Shown: positions 26,114-33,823 of the stretch, in pieces
How positions within the stretch are numbered: the first letter of the stretch is position 1
Layout of the letters: the number at the start of each line of letters is the position of its first letter
Assembly: GCF_900142375.1 (NCBI RefSeq)
Contig: NZ_FRAR01000017.1
Span: 58,247 to 122,246 of the forward strand
DNA: 64,000 bases
From: Desulforamulus aeronauticus DSM 10349
Lineage (GTDB): Bacteria > Bacillota > Desulfotomaculia > Desulfotomaculales > Desulfotomaculaceae
Direction: 5' to 3'
Notes under the pieces: model-generated
What the model saw: only the letters and a program-made list of their open reading frames with translations
Database searches by the model: none
Told to the model about the DNA's origin: nothing
Made by a program: the position numbers and the translations under genes

Positions 26114-27559
26114 ATGTCAGTAAAAGAGAGCGATTTAGCACCGGGTGGACCGACCACCGATGGAGGACTACAGAGGGGGCTTAAATCCAGACACCTGCAA
26201 CTGATAGCATTGGGCGGCATAATCGGCAGCGGGTATTTTCTTGGAACCGGGTATGTTATCGATTCTGCAGGCCCGGCTGCTACGTTAGCTTATTTGTTAG
26301 GCGGTTTAATTGTACTTTGCGTCATGTTGTGTATGGGTGAGTTGGCCGTAGCTATTCCCATTTCTGGTTCCTTTGTTACCTATGCCAATGATTTTATTTC
26401 ACCGGCCTGGGCCTGTGGCATGGGATGGTCTTACTGGTTGACCTGGGTGTTTTATGTACCGGCGGAAATGATTGCAGCGGGCATTATTATGAATAACTTT
26501 TTTCCGGCCGTAGATACGCTGTATTGGGCTATAGGATTTGGTTTAATTATTACGGTTATTAACTTATCTTATGTTGGTACCTTCGGGGAATTGGAGTTTT
26601 GGCTGGCTATTATTAAGATTATGGCAATTATTATGTTTGTGGTTTTTGCAGCTCTAATTTTCCTGGGAGTTATTGGAGGAACAGAAGGCTTCAAAGGTAC
26701 TACCCATTTGCTGGGTAATGGTGGTTTTGCTCCGAAGGGGTCCTGGGCGATTCTTTTGACTATGGTCATTATTCTGGTTAATTTTCAGGGCTCAGAAATT
26801 ATCGGTCTGGCTGCCGGGGAAAGTAAAGAACCGGAAAAAACCATCCCTCTAGCCATTAAAAATGTAACCTGGCGTATTATTGCTCTCTACATTGTGCCAC
26901 TGTTTTTACTGGTATGTATTTTTCCCTGGGGTAATGCAGGACTAGAGGAAAGTGTTTTTGCCGCCGCGCTAAATGCTTATGGATTTCACTGGGCAGGCGG
27001 GTTGTTCTCCTTTGTGGTTCTGACAGCAGCTATTTCCTGTTCTAATTCCGGTCTATACGGCGGTACCAGGGCGGTATATGCCTTGGCCCGGGAAGGAATG
27101 GCTCCGAAGTTTTTAGGCAAATTAAATAAGAACGGTGTTCCTCAAAATGCCACGCTACTTTCTATTGCCGGTTGCTGGATTTGTGTGCTGGCCTATACCT
27201 TTGATTCAAGTGAAATTATTTTTACGTATTTACTGGCACTATCCGGTTTTGCCGGAGCCATCGCTTGGATTTCCATCTGTTGGTCCCAGCTAAACTTCCG
27301 CCGCAAGCTAGAAAGGGAGGGCTTTGACATCAGTACACTAAAGTACCGTACGCCTTTTTTCCCATATCTCACTCACTTTGCTATCTGGGTGCAAGTGGCT
27401 TGTCTAGGAATCATCGCCTTTAATGAAGATCTGCGCATATCCTTATATATTGGTTTGCCGCTACTGATTTTCCCCATTATATGGTATAAAATTTGGGGCT
27501 ACAAGTTAAAGCCCCTGGAGGTAGCCCGGATCAAGTACGAGGATGTGTTTGTAAAATAA
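26114..27559 (+). CDS. Amino-acid permease, APC superfamily (LysP/AAT-like)
   Basis: About 481 residues from ATG 26114, seven bases after AAGGAGA; the in-frame upstream start at 26075 lacks a ribosome site. Twelve hydrophobic segments are predicted. The family signature near TM1 is GLKSRHLQLIALGGIIGSGYFLGTG, with the glycine-rich substrate loop; FQGSEIIGLAAGESKEPEKTIP lies before TM6. It would import an amino acid by proton symport at the cytoplasmic membrane; the closest group by eye is the amino acid transporter family that includes lysine and aromatic permeases. The ~750-base spacer upstream is unusually long and structured, so expression may be RNA-controlled. Confidence 0.9.
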   Translation: MSVKESDLAPGGPTTDGGLQRGLKSRHLQLIALGGIIGSGYFLGTGYVIDSAGPAATLAYLLGGLIVLCVMLCMGELAVAIPISGSFVTYANDFISPAWACGMGWSYWLTWVFYVPAEMIAAGIIMNNFFPAVDTLYWAIGFGLIITVINLSYVGTFGELEFWLAIIKIMAIIMFVVFAALIFLGVIGGTEGFKGTTHLLGNGGFAPKGSWAILLTMVIILVNFQGSEIIGLAAGESKEPEKTIPLAIKNVTWRIIALYIVPLFLLVCIFPWGNAGLEESVFAAALNAYGFHWAGGLFSFVVLTAAISCSNSGLYGGTRAVYALAREGMAPKFLGKLNKNGVPQNATLLSIAGCWICVLAYTFDSSEIIFTYLLALSGFAGAIAWISICWSQLNFRRKLEREGFDISTLKYRTPFFPYLTHFAIWVQVACLGIIAFNEDLRISLYIGLPLLIFPIIWYKIWGYKLKPLEVARIKYEDVFVK

Positions 27560-27594
27560 TAAGTTTACAATAACAACCTAGCGAAAGCAGGGCC

Positions 27595-27641
27595 AAAAGA
27601 CTCCCGCAAGCCGAAACAGGCGATAGCGGGAGTCTTTTTTT
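27595..27641 (+). terminator. Terminator with conserved internal loop (left copy)
   Basis: A 13-bp stem AAAAGACTCCCGC / GCGGGAGTCTTTT encloses AAGCCGAAACAGGCGATA, itself a small GCC/GGC hairpin, followed by T residues. A second hairpin at 28840-28880 has the same internal loop (one base different) but a different, fully complementary outer stem. Confidence 0.85.
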
Positions 27642-27652
27642 GTGTCAAGGGT

Positions 27653-27679
27653 GTGTCAAGGGGACGGTTCTTTTGACAC
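27653..27679 (+). repeat. REP-like inverted repeat, left
   Basis: Begins GTGTCAAGGGGACGG and ends TTCTTTTGACAC; within itself it also has GTGTCAA / TTGACAC ends, so a single copy can fold. Confidence 0.8.
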
Positions 27680-27745
27680 GGAGCTACTGGAGAGTTAAAA
27701 TAAGGATAGCCATTTTGGCGGATAGTGGATAAAGGAGGGAAAGCT

Positions 27746-28531
27746 ATGCCTAGACACCAGCGGATACTAAGTGAAAATGGAACCTATCATGTAATGATCC
27801 GGGGAAATGAAAGGAAGAACCTATTTCTGGATGAGGAAGACAAACAGAAGTTTATTGAGATACTGAATACTAAGAAGGAAGAGACAGGTTTTCTTATTTT
27901 TGCTTATTGCCTTATGGATAATCATGTTCATCTGTTGGTCAGAGAATCAATAGAAGGGCTGGCAACGATAATGAAGCGAATTAATGTCAGCTATGTCTAC
28001 TACTTCAACCAAAAAAACCGCAGGACAGGGCATCTTTTTCAAGATCGTTTCAAAAGTGAACCTATAGATGAGGAACGCTACTTACTATCTGTTCTTCGAT
28101 ACATTCATAACAATCCGCTTAAAGCAGGGATGGTTGAAAAACCAGAGCAATACAAATGGAGCAGTTACGGCAGTTACCTGAATCCACATAGGCCAGAAGC
28201 AAAGATGGTAGATACAGCATTTATCTTATCCTTAATGGCAAATGATCAGAAAAAGGCAATACAGGAATTCAAAAAGTTTTCAATTGAGAAGGACGAAAGT
28301 GAGTTTCTCGATATAGAAGAAGGTAACATCTGGACAATTGAAGAAGCCAAATCTTATTTGGAAGAATATCTGACGAAAAGATGGAGGGGGAAAAGTATAG
28401 AAGAGTTGATGGATCATAAAGATAGCCGTAGAGAAATCATCATAGAACTTAAGACGAACACTCGGCTATCTGTTAGGGCCATAGCTAATTTATTAGGGTT
28501 GAATAGAGGGATTGTGCAGAAAATGAGGTAG
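27746..28531 (+). CDS. REP-associated tyrosine transposase (IS200-like Y1_Tnp)
   Basis: 261 residues from ATG 27746 behind AAAGGAGGG; an upstream in-frame start at 27725 sits before that ribosome site. The N-terminal ~150 residues are the Y1 transposase domain, with YHVMIRGNERKNLF, the HUH metal site DNHVHLLV, and the likely catalytic Tyr in VLRYIHNNPLKAGM. The last ~80 residues form a helix-turn-helix-like DNA-binding tail (SVRAIANLLGLNRGIVQKMR). Single-strand transposases of this group cut REP hairpins. The gene looks intact. Confidence 0.93.
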   Translation: MPRHQRILSENGTYHVMIRGNERKNLFLDEEDKQKFIEILNTKKEETGFLIFAYCLMDNHVHLLVRESIEGLATIMKRINVSYVYYFNQKNRRTGHLFQDRFKSEPIDEERYLLSVLRYIHNNPLKAGMVEKPEQYKWSSYGSYLNPHRPEAKMVDTAFILSLMANDQKKAIQEFKKFSIEKDESEFLDIEEGNIWTIEEAKSYLEEYLTKRWRGKSIEELMDHKDSRREIIIELKTNTRLSVRAIANLLGLNRGIVQKMR

Positions 28532-28842
28532 GCAGATAAGCAAGAAGGAATGGTGTCAAAAGAACGTCCCCTCGACAATAGAAGAAGGTAACATCTGGAC
28601 AATTGAAGAAGCCAAATCTTATTTGGAAGAATATCTGACGAAAAGATGGAGGGGGAAAAGTATAGAAGAGTTGATGGATAATAAAGATAGCCGTAGAGAA
28701 ATCATCATAGAACTTAAGACGAACACTCGGCTATCTGTTAGGGCCATAGCTAATTTATTAGGGTTGAATAGAGGGATTGTGCAGAAAATGAGGTAGGCAG
28801 ATAAGCCAAAAGGGATGGTGTCAAAAGAACCGTCCCCTCGAC
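28313..28842 (+). repeat. 265-bp tandem duplication of transposase 3' end
   Basis: 28313-28577 and 28578-28842 are near-identical direct copies covering the last ~73 codons of the transposase, the stop codon and the right REP. Differences include CAT to AAT in the D-H/D-N codon, AAGCAAGAAGGAA versus AAGCCAAAAGGGA, and one C missing in the first REP copy. The second copy has no start codon and is a pseudogene fragment. Confidence 0.9.
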
Positions 28843-28844
28843 AC
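28818..28844 (-). repeat. REP-like inverted repeat, right
   Basis: Reverse complement of the left repeat with one mismatch. A further, one-base-shorter copy lies at 28553-28577 at the end of the first duplicated unit. Confidence 0.8.
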
Positions 28845-28880
28845 CCTCTAAGCCGAAAAAGGCGATAGAGGGTGTCTTTT
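28840..28880 (+). terminator. Hairpin with conserved internal loop (right copy)
   Basis: GACACCCTC / GAGGGTGTC outer stem (plus a T-A pair) encloses AAGCCGAAAAAGGCGATA, followed by TTTT. It overlaps the right REP. It has the same inner loop as the left copy at 27595-27641 with a wholly different but perfectly paired outer stem. Confidence 0.75.
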
Positions 28881-29036
28881 GGTATTTAGGCTGCAGGAGT
28901 TGAAGGATTAATAAAGTCTTTTTTCCTGTTAATTTTACACATTATTAGTACTTTATCCCAAATGAATTGGATTCAAGTTTAAAGGAAAAGACAACTAACA
29001 ATATCACAAAACTAAAACAGTAGTTATCGTTAGGAG

Positions 29037-29192
29037 GTGTCGAGAGGATTAAAACAATGGCTCAATGGATACCTGAAAAACCTTGATGTTTCAAGCCTAA
29101 GAGTTTTTTTATATTTATTTGATAGATTCAGTTCCCAAGTACTGCCTAAAGAAACTCCTACTATACTTAAAAGAAAAAACTGTTCTCTCTAG
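29037..29192 (+). CDS. Possible 51-residue protein or gene remnant
   Basis: An open frame from GTG 29037 to TAG 29190-29192 encodes a mostly helical, basic product with QWLNGYLKNLDVSSLRVFLY near the centre. The GTG lies inside the TAGGAGG sequence, so its own ribosome site is too close; the true start may be unknown or the gene may be a decayed fragment. The family is not recognised. Confidence 0.3.
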   Translation: MSRGLKQWLNGYLKNLDVSSLRVFLYLFDRFSSQVLPKETPTILKRKNCSL

Positions 29193-29365
29193 AGCAGGAT
29201 TACTCTACTTGCTTGCTCATAATTTTTCCATTAGGTAGTTATTTAAAGAATATTTAATTATAAACTTTGATCGCCAAGTTACTTGCGGCGCAAAGTATCT
29301 TAGATAGTATATGTATGTTTGTCATATAAATATAAAAGATTTACTATAAAAAGCGTAAGAAATCA

Positions 29366-29379
29366 GTGGCGAAAGCCAC
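29366..29379 (+). promoter_or_regulatory. Leader hairpin of secreted protein 1
   Basis: GTGGC-GAAA-GCCAC, a GNRA-type tetraloop hairpin 24 bases before the start codon. The surrounding sequence (AAAAAGCGTAAG upstream, ACAAAA downstream) closely matches the leader of the second secreted gene at 29917-29930. Confidence 0.6.
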
Positions 29380-29402
29380 AAAAATGAACAAGGGGGCAGA
29401 TT

Positions 29403-29717
29403 ATGAAAAGTATTACGAAAAAGGCAGCTGGTTTAATGGTAGGGACTTTCGCTTTTGCAATGGCTTTAACGGCACCGGGTGTTGGCTCGGCTGATGCCGC
29501 TACCTATAGCTACTACAATTGTCCTACTGGAAATTCTGCTGTTTATACGAATTACAGTAATTGCCAAAATACTACCACTACGACAGCTAGCAAAGTTAAT
29601 GCATCAAACTTACAATCTATGGTTAATAAGATTAGCCAGCAATACAAAGCATCAGGATCATCTAACTCTTGTTATTCTTTCGATCAGGTGAAGAATATCC
29701 TATCTTCATATAAATAA
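29403..29717 (+). CDS. Small secreted protein
   Basis: 104 residues with a clear signal peptide: KSITKKAAG, then a hydrophobic core, then an AxA site near SADAATYS (cleavage about residue 33). The mature ~70 residues are rich in S, T, N, Y and have three cysteines (YNCPTG, SNCQNT, SNSCYSF). The final segment (LQSMVNKISQQYKASG...FDQVKNILSSY) is helical. The signal peptide closely resembles that of the CAP-domain protein encoded next, suggesting duplication of the 5' region. The function is not recognised. Confidence 0.75.
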   Translation: MKSITKKAAGLMVGTFAFAMALTAPGVGSADAATYSYYNCPTGNSAVYTNYSNCQNTTTTTASKVNASNLQSMVNKISQQYKASGSSNSCYSFDQVKNILSSYK

Positions 29718-29844
29718 GAGCTAGCTGGTTCTTCCGACGTACACATTGCCCATAAAAATCTCTTGTATTTACCAACTCAAAAGGTACTATTTGAGTACAT
29801 CAAGACTGGATTTTTACGGGCAAGGTGTATGTGACCGATTGCTG

Positions 29845-29876
29845 AGGCACCTGCGAAAAGAAGCAGGTGCCTTTTT
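29845..29876 (+). terminator. Rho-independent terminator
   Basis: AGGCACCTGC / GCAGGTGCCT stem with loop GAAAAGAA and TTTTT. Between it and the upstream gene an imperfect long inverted repeat (TGCCC...AAAAATC with GATTTTTA...GGGCA, 29748-29822) may add a second hairpin. Confidence 0.85.
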
Positions 29877-29916
29877 CACACTTTTCTCTAGAGTGTAAAA
29901 AAGCATTAAGAATTCA

Positions 29917-29930
29917 GTGGCGAAAGTCAC
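29917..29930 (+). promoter_or_regulatory. Leader hairpin of CAP-domain protein gene
   Basis: GTGGC-GAAA-GTCAC (one G-T pair), 14 bases before the start codon. It matches the leader hairpin of the first secreted gene, with the same flanks (AAAAAGCATTAAG and ACAAAA). Confidence 0.6.
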
Positions 29931-29944
29931 AAAAGGGGCGAATT

Positions 29945-30634
29945 ATGAAAAATATTATTAAGAATGTTACTGGTTTAATGATCGGGACCTTTGTTTTGGC
30001 ACTGGCTTTAATGGCACCTGGCAATGGCTCCGCTGAAGCTGCTACATACAACTATGGCAGCTATCAACCCAACTATAGCAACTATACCGGAACTATTGGA
30101 AATACTACAGTTTATAATAATTACACACCGAATTATAGCAATTACCAAAAACCAACCCAACCAACTCAGCCAACCCAACCAACTCAGCCAACCCAGCCAA
30201 CTCAGCCAACTCAACCAACTCAACCAAGCCAACCAACTCAACCCAGCAATGTTAATGTATCGGACGAGCAGGCTATGGTGAACTTAATTAACCAGGAACG
30301 CAAGGCAGCAGGATTGCAGCCGTTATCATACGACGCCGCTTTAACAGAGCAAGCTCGCTTAAAAGCACAGGATATGATTACCAACAATTATTTTGGCCAT
30401 ACCTCTCCTACTTATGGCTCTCCCTTTGATCAAATGAAGAGTGCCGGTATTTCCTACCGCTATGCGGGCGAGAATTTGGCTGGTTCTCCCGATGTGAACA
30501 CCGCCCATAAAAGTCTCATGAATTCACCTACTCATAAGGCTAACATTTTAAAAGCCGAATATACCAAGGTTGGTGTTGGCGTGATTAACGGTGGTTCTTA
30601 CGGCAAAATGTATGTGCAAATGTATACTGATTAG
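29945..30634 (+). CDS. Secreted CAP/SCP-domain protein (YkwD-like)
   Basis: 229 residues from ATG 29945 behind AAGGGGCG. Signal peptide ~1-33 with cleavage near GSAEAATY. A low-complexity linker follows (Y/N-rich, then PTQ repeats at about residues 73-100). The CAP domain occupies ~105-229, with NLINQERKAAGLQPLSYD, HTSPTYGSPFDQM, GENLAGSPD and TKVGVGV; this is the bacterial SCP form with conserved His and Glu. Such proteins are exported and often found in spore-formers, with activity mostly unknown. The PTQ repeat generates long opposite-strand frames that are not genes. Confidence 0.92.
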   Translation: MKNIIKNVTGLMIGTFVLALALMAPGNGSAEAATYNYGSYQPNYSNYTGTIGNTTVYNNYTPNYSNYQKPTQPTQPTQPTQPTQPTQPTQPTQPSQPTQPSNVNVSDEQAMVNLINQERKAAGLQPLSYDAALTEQARLKAQDMITNNYFGHTSPTYGSPFDQMKSAGISYRYAGENLAGSPDVNTAHKSLMNSPTHKANILKAEYTKVGVGVINGGSYGKMYVQMYTD

Positions 30635-30643
30635 TTAACTTAC

Positions 30644-30679
30644 AAAAGACACCTGTGCAAGGAGCAGGTGTCTTTTTTT
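30644..30679 (+). terminator. Rho-independent terminator
   Basis: AAAAGACACCTG / CAGGTGTCTTTT stem, 9-base loop, seven T residues; directly after the CAP-domain gene. Confidence 0.88.
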
Positions 30680-30859
30680 CATATAGAGGAAAGTATAAAA
30701 ATTTTAAAAAAGGAACTAAAGGATAGTAGGACATATCCCCGACATAGTATAGTATTATTCTATATCAATTGAGGAGTATATAAATTGTGCCCTATGATAA
30801 ACTTAAAAAGGAAAATTGGCATTAGCAATAAATGAAAGTACTTGAATCAGGTGATTAAA

Positions 30860-31546
30860 GTGAAAAAAATACTCGTTGTTGAAGATGAAGTGGCTATTTC
30901 AATGGTATTGAAGGCATATTTAACAAAAGCAAATTATCAGGTAGAACAGGCCTTTAATGGCGAAGAGGCAGTTCAGAAGTTTACCGATTTTAATCCTGCT
31001 CTGGTTATGTTAGATATTATGTTACCGGGTATGGATGGATGGAGTATTCTAAAATATATTCGCGATAGAAGTTCCTGCCCTGTGATTATGCTTACCGCCC
31101 TGGGGCAACTTAAACAAAAAGTGGAAGGGTTACGTCAGGGAGCAGACGATTATATCACAAAGCCGTTCCTGGCTGAAGAAGTAGTTGCTCGGGTAGAGGC
31201 GGTTTTAAGACGTTCCGTACAAATTCTTGAGGACCGGGAAACTACGCATTTTGGTAGTTTAAGGATTGATTTCAAGGCTCACACAATCTACCTTCATGGT
31301 CTGGAATTACCCTTAATTCCCCGGGATTTAGCGGTTCTTTTGTTTTTAGCCCGTCATCCCAATCAAACCTTTACCCGAGAACAGCTCATTGAGCAGGTGT
31401 GGGGAATAGACTATGAAGGAAGTGATCGGGCAGTGGACTTATCTATGAAAAGAATCAGAAAAATATTGCAGAACTGGCCTTTGTCTGAAGGAGAACTCAA
31501 AACGCTACGAGGATTGGGGTATCAATTCTGTGTTTATGAAAAGTAA
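30860..31546 (+). CDS. OmpR-family response regulator
   Basis: 228 residues from GTG 30860 (AGGTGAT upstream), so the product begins KKILVVEDE as in the family; an in-frame TTG lies 18 bases earlier. Receiver domain 1-120 with D52 in VMLDIMLPGMDGW and the conserved K in YITKPFL; a winged-helix DNA-binding domain covers ~130-228 (FTREQLIEQVWG, RAVDLSMKRIRKIL). It overlaps the kinase gene at its end. A probable target is the VTC/DUF4956/CotH operon that follows. Confidence 0.94.
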   Translation: MKKILVVEDEVAISMVLKAYLTKANYQVEQAFNGEEAVQKFTDFNPALVMLDIMLPGMDGWSILKYIRDRSSCPVIMLTALGQLKQKVEGLRQGADDYITKPFLAEEVVARVEAVLRRSVQILEDRETTHFGSLRIDFKAHTIYLHGLELPLIPRDLAVLLFLARHPNQTFTREQLIEQVWGIDYEGSDRAVDLSMKRIRKILQNWPLSEGELKTLRGLGYQFCVYEK

Positions 31547-32942
31547 TAGACGAGTACCACTTCTACAATATTGGACAACCCGGTATCTTATTACACTGTG
31601 CTTTGGCTTACTCATTTTGGGCATTATTTCTAGTCTTTTTATTCAATATAATGCTAGGCAAAAAAGAATAGAAAGTATTAGGTTACTAGCAACAGAAATA
31701 GCAGAAAGCACGGCTACCTCTGAAGGAAAAATAAGAATTGACCCTACTTTGCCAAGGGAGATTGATAGACTTCAGCGATTTTTAGGTTTGGATAAAAATC
31801 TTTTTTTAGTGATTATGGACACGAACAGAAACCTCTTATTCAGTACCCCCTTTTTACCCCCAAGGGAGTTATTAGAAGTTACTTCGCTGTTAATGGAAAA
31901 TGAAAAGGATGTTGAAAAATTTACTTTGCAGACAGAGGGGGATTTTTATTTCTTTAAACAGGAAATAAAAAACAATACTAAGGTTCTTGGCAGTGTGATG
32001 ATTCTACACCCGGTAAGAGAGCCCCCTCGTAGCCAAGAGGAATTTCAGCTATTGGTGTTCATGCTAGTGGGTCTGGGGTTACTTGGTTGGGGGATCATAT
32101 ACTTGCTTACGAAGAGCTTAGCTAAGCCTATCAAAGATGTGGCTGATGCCGCAAAAAGAATTGTGACCGGCGATTATAATATCCAATTGCATGAAAGTAC
32201 CAAAGAACAAGAAATATATGAATTGATTCGTTCCTTTAAGGAAATGGCAGAACGATTGCGCCAAATGGAAAGGATGCGTACTGAATTACTGGCGGGGGTA
32301 ACTCACGAATTAAAGACGCCAGTGGCCTCTATTAGCGGGCTTATCCAGGCTGTAAAAGATGAAGTAGTTACTGCAGAGGAAGCCAAGGAGTTTTTGAGTA
32401 TAAGCTTAAAAGAGACCATGAGACTTCAACATATGGTTGAAGATCTATTGGATTTTAACTCCTTTGTCATTGGGGACATTAGTATCCATAAAGAACGCCA
32501 TAACGTACAAAAGCTTATTCAAGAAATTACGCATCAATGGTTAATTGGCCAGGAGGATGATAGGATTGTTATCAACACCCTATTTAGGGACGAACAACTA
32601 ATGGTTGATACCGATGCAATGAGGCTCCAGCAAATTCTTTATAACTTATTTAACAATGCAAAACAAGTTTTTGTTGCTGGTGGGAAAATAGATCTGACCG
32701 TTTATCGGCAGGATAAAAATATTTACCTTGATGTTACGGATAATGGAGCAGGTATCCCCGAAGAGGAACAACCATTGATTTTTGAAAAGTTCTTTAGAGG
32801 CAAAGCAAAAAAAGATAAAGTGAGGGGGCTAGGATTGGGACTTTCTTTCAGTAAGACTCTGGCCAAGGCCCTAGGAGGGGATCTTATTCTCAAAAATAGT
32901 TCTTCCGAGGGTACAACCTTTACACTCGTTCTTACGGTATAA
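31536..32942 (+). CDS. Membrane sensor histidine kinase
   Basis: 468 residues from ATG 31536 (GTG 31530 is also in frame). TM1 at ~15-37, an extracytoplasmic region of ~130 residues, TM2 at ~170-193, then HAMP. The HisKA motif LLAGVTHELKTPVAS places the phospho-histidine at H257. HATPase motifs are LYNLFNNAKQVF, VTDNGAGIPEEEQPLIFEKFFRG and GLGLGLSF. The start overlaps the regulator gene, so they are translated together. Confidence 0.94.
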   Translation: MKSNRRVPLLQYWTTRYLITLCFGLLILGIISSLFIQYNARQKRIESIRLLATEIAESTATSEGKIRIDPTLPREIDRLQRFLGLDKNLFLVIMDTNRNLLFSTPFLPPRELLEVTSLLMENEKDVEKFTLQTEGDFYFFKQEIKNNTKVLGSVMILHPVREPPRSQEEFQLLVFMLVGLGLLGWGIIYLLTKSLAKPIKDVADAAKRIVTGDYNIQLHESTKEQEIYELIRSFKEMAERLRQMERMRTELLAGVTHELKTPVASISGLIQAVKDEVVTAEEAKEFLSISLKETMRLQHMVEDLLDFNSFVIGDISIHKERHNVQKLIQEITHQWLIGQEDDRIVINTLFRDEQLMVDTDAMRLQQILYNLFNNAKQVFVAGGKIDLTVYRQDKNIYLDVTDNGAGIPEEEQPLIFEKFFRGKAKKDKVRGLGLGLSFSKTLAKALGGDLILKNSSSEGTTFTLVLTV

Positions 32943-32971
32943 GCTATTTTTATAGTAACAAACCCACGAAG

Positions 32972-33001
32972 CGATATTGCCAATTGGTAATATCGTTTTT
33001 T
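32972..33001 (+). terminator. Rho-independent terminator
   Basis: CGATATTGCC / GGTAATATCG with loop AATT and six T residues. It separates the two-component genes from the next operon. Confidence 0.85.
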
Positions 33002-33118
33002 CATGATTTTCCACATTTTCAAAGTAATTTTGACATAAAACAGACATCTTCAACCGTTATCATTACAAATGTTGTAGCTACACATTAGATTACTTTGACA
33101 GTCTGGGAGGTGAATTTG

Positions 33119-33799
33119 ATGGTTCAATTTCGACATGAAATAAAGATGGGTATTAGTGCCTTTGATAGAGTAATGCTCTCTAGTAGATTGTCCCACGGAC
33201 TAAAAAGAGATGGGCATACGGGACCAAATGGGAGCTATGTAGTAAGGAGTATTTATTTTGACGATGACAACGACACTGCTGTAAAGGAAAAATTAGCGGG
33301 TGTTAAATACCGTGAAAAATTTAGAATACGGACTTACGATAGCTTTGCTTCGGTTATCAAACTGGAAAAGAAGGTAAAAAACAATGGTGTTGGCTATAAG
33401 GAAAGTGCAAGACTTACCAGAGAGGAATGCCAAAGCCTTTTACGGGGTAACTACGATTTTTTAATAGAAAGGTCGGAAGCGGTATGCAAGCAGCTTTACA
33501 TTAAGATGAGAACAGGCTTGTTTAAGCCAAAAACCATTGTACAGTACAATCGTGAGGCCTACGTCTGGAACCCTGGACGGGTGAGAATAACCATTGACAG
33601 CAATCTTAAAACAGGGATTGCGTCGATTGATTTTTTAAATTTTGAACTTCCCCTAACCAGTGCTATGGATAACGGTAACTCCATTCTAGAGATTAAATAT
33701 GACAGCTTTTTGCCTGCTCATATCAGTAATTTAATAAAATTAGACAGCCGGCAGAAAGGAGCCTTTTCCAAATATGTTCTGTGCCGGCGATATAGATAA
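33119..33799 (+). CDS. VTC-domain polyphosphate-polymerase-like protein
   Basis: 226 residues from ATG 33119, seven bases after GGGAGGTG. It shows the VTC catalytic tunnel pattern: an N-terminal RHEIKMGIS, RSIYFDDDNDTAVKEK, KYREKFRIRTY, IKLEKKVKNNGVGYKESARL, and later R-A-Y-V-W and LEIKYDSFLPAHISNLI. The family makes or binds polyphosphate from NTP; in bacteria it commonly sits beside DUF4956 and CotH genes, as here. Activity has not been shown for such bacterial triads. Confidence 0.88.
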   Translation: MVQFRHEIKMGISAFDRVMLSSRLSHGLKRDGHTGPNGSYVVRSIYFDDDNDTAVKEKLAGVKYREKFRIRTYDSFASVIKLEKKVKNNGVGYKESARLTREECQSLLRGNYDFLIERSEAVCKQLYIKMRTGLFKPKTIVQYNREAYVWNPGRVRITIDSNLKTGIASIDFLNFELPLTSAMDNGNSILEIKYDSFLPAHISNLIKLDSRQKGAFSKYVLCRRYR

Positions 33800-33823
33800 A
33801 ATCAACAATTGGGGGTATTGAAA

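Larger units (their letters stand above)
27653..28844 (+). mobile_element. REP-associated tyrosine transposase (RAYT) element
   Basis: A 27-base inverted repeat bounds the element: 27653-27679 and 28818-28844 are reverse complements with a single T/C difference. Inside lies a Y1/HUH transposase gene and a tandem duplication of its 3' end. A partial extra copy of GTGTCAAGG precedes the left repeat at 27642-27650. Such REP-flanked RAYT genes are often domesticated and single-copy mobile. Confidence 0.75.
28881..29402. other. AT-rich spacer without a clear gene
   Basis: More than 500 bases between the RAYT element and the first secreted-protein gene. It holds one possible 51-codon frame (29037-29192) and, near its end, a leader hairpin GTGGC-GAAA-GCCAC (29366-29379). 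No other coding pattern, IS end or known RNA class was recognised. Confidence 0.6.

Noticed and set aside
28578..28842. Independent gene after the transposase
   Set aside because: It is a duplicated 3' fragment without start codon or ribosome site.
29281..29345. Cyclic-di-GMP riboswitch before the first secreted-protein gene
   Set aside because: Only GGCGCAAAG resembles part of the motif; the partner loop and P1 stem are missing.
30008..30241. Minus-strand frame with W/L/S repeats
   Set aside because: It is the reverse of the PTQ repeat in the CAP-domain gene.
30150..30245. CRISPR-like array
   Set aside because: Short CCAACT-type repeats are in-frame codons for PTQ with no spacers.
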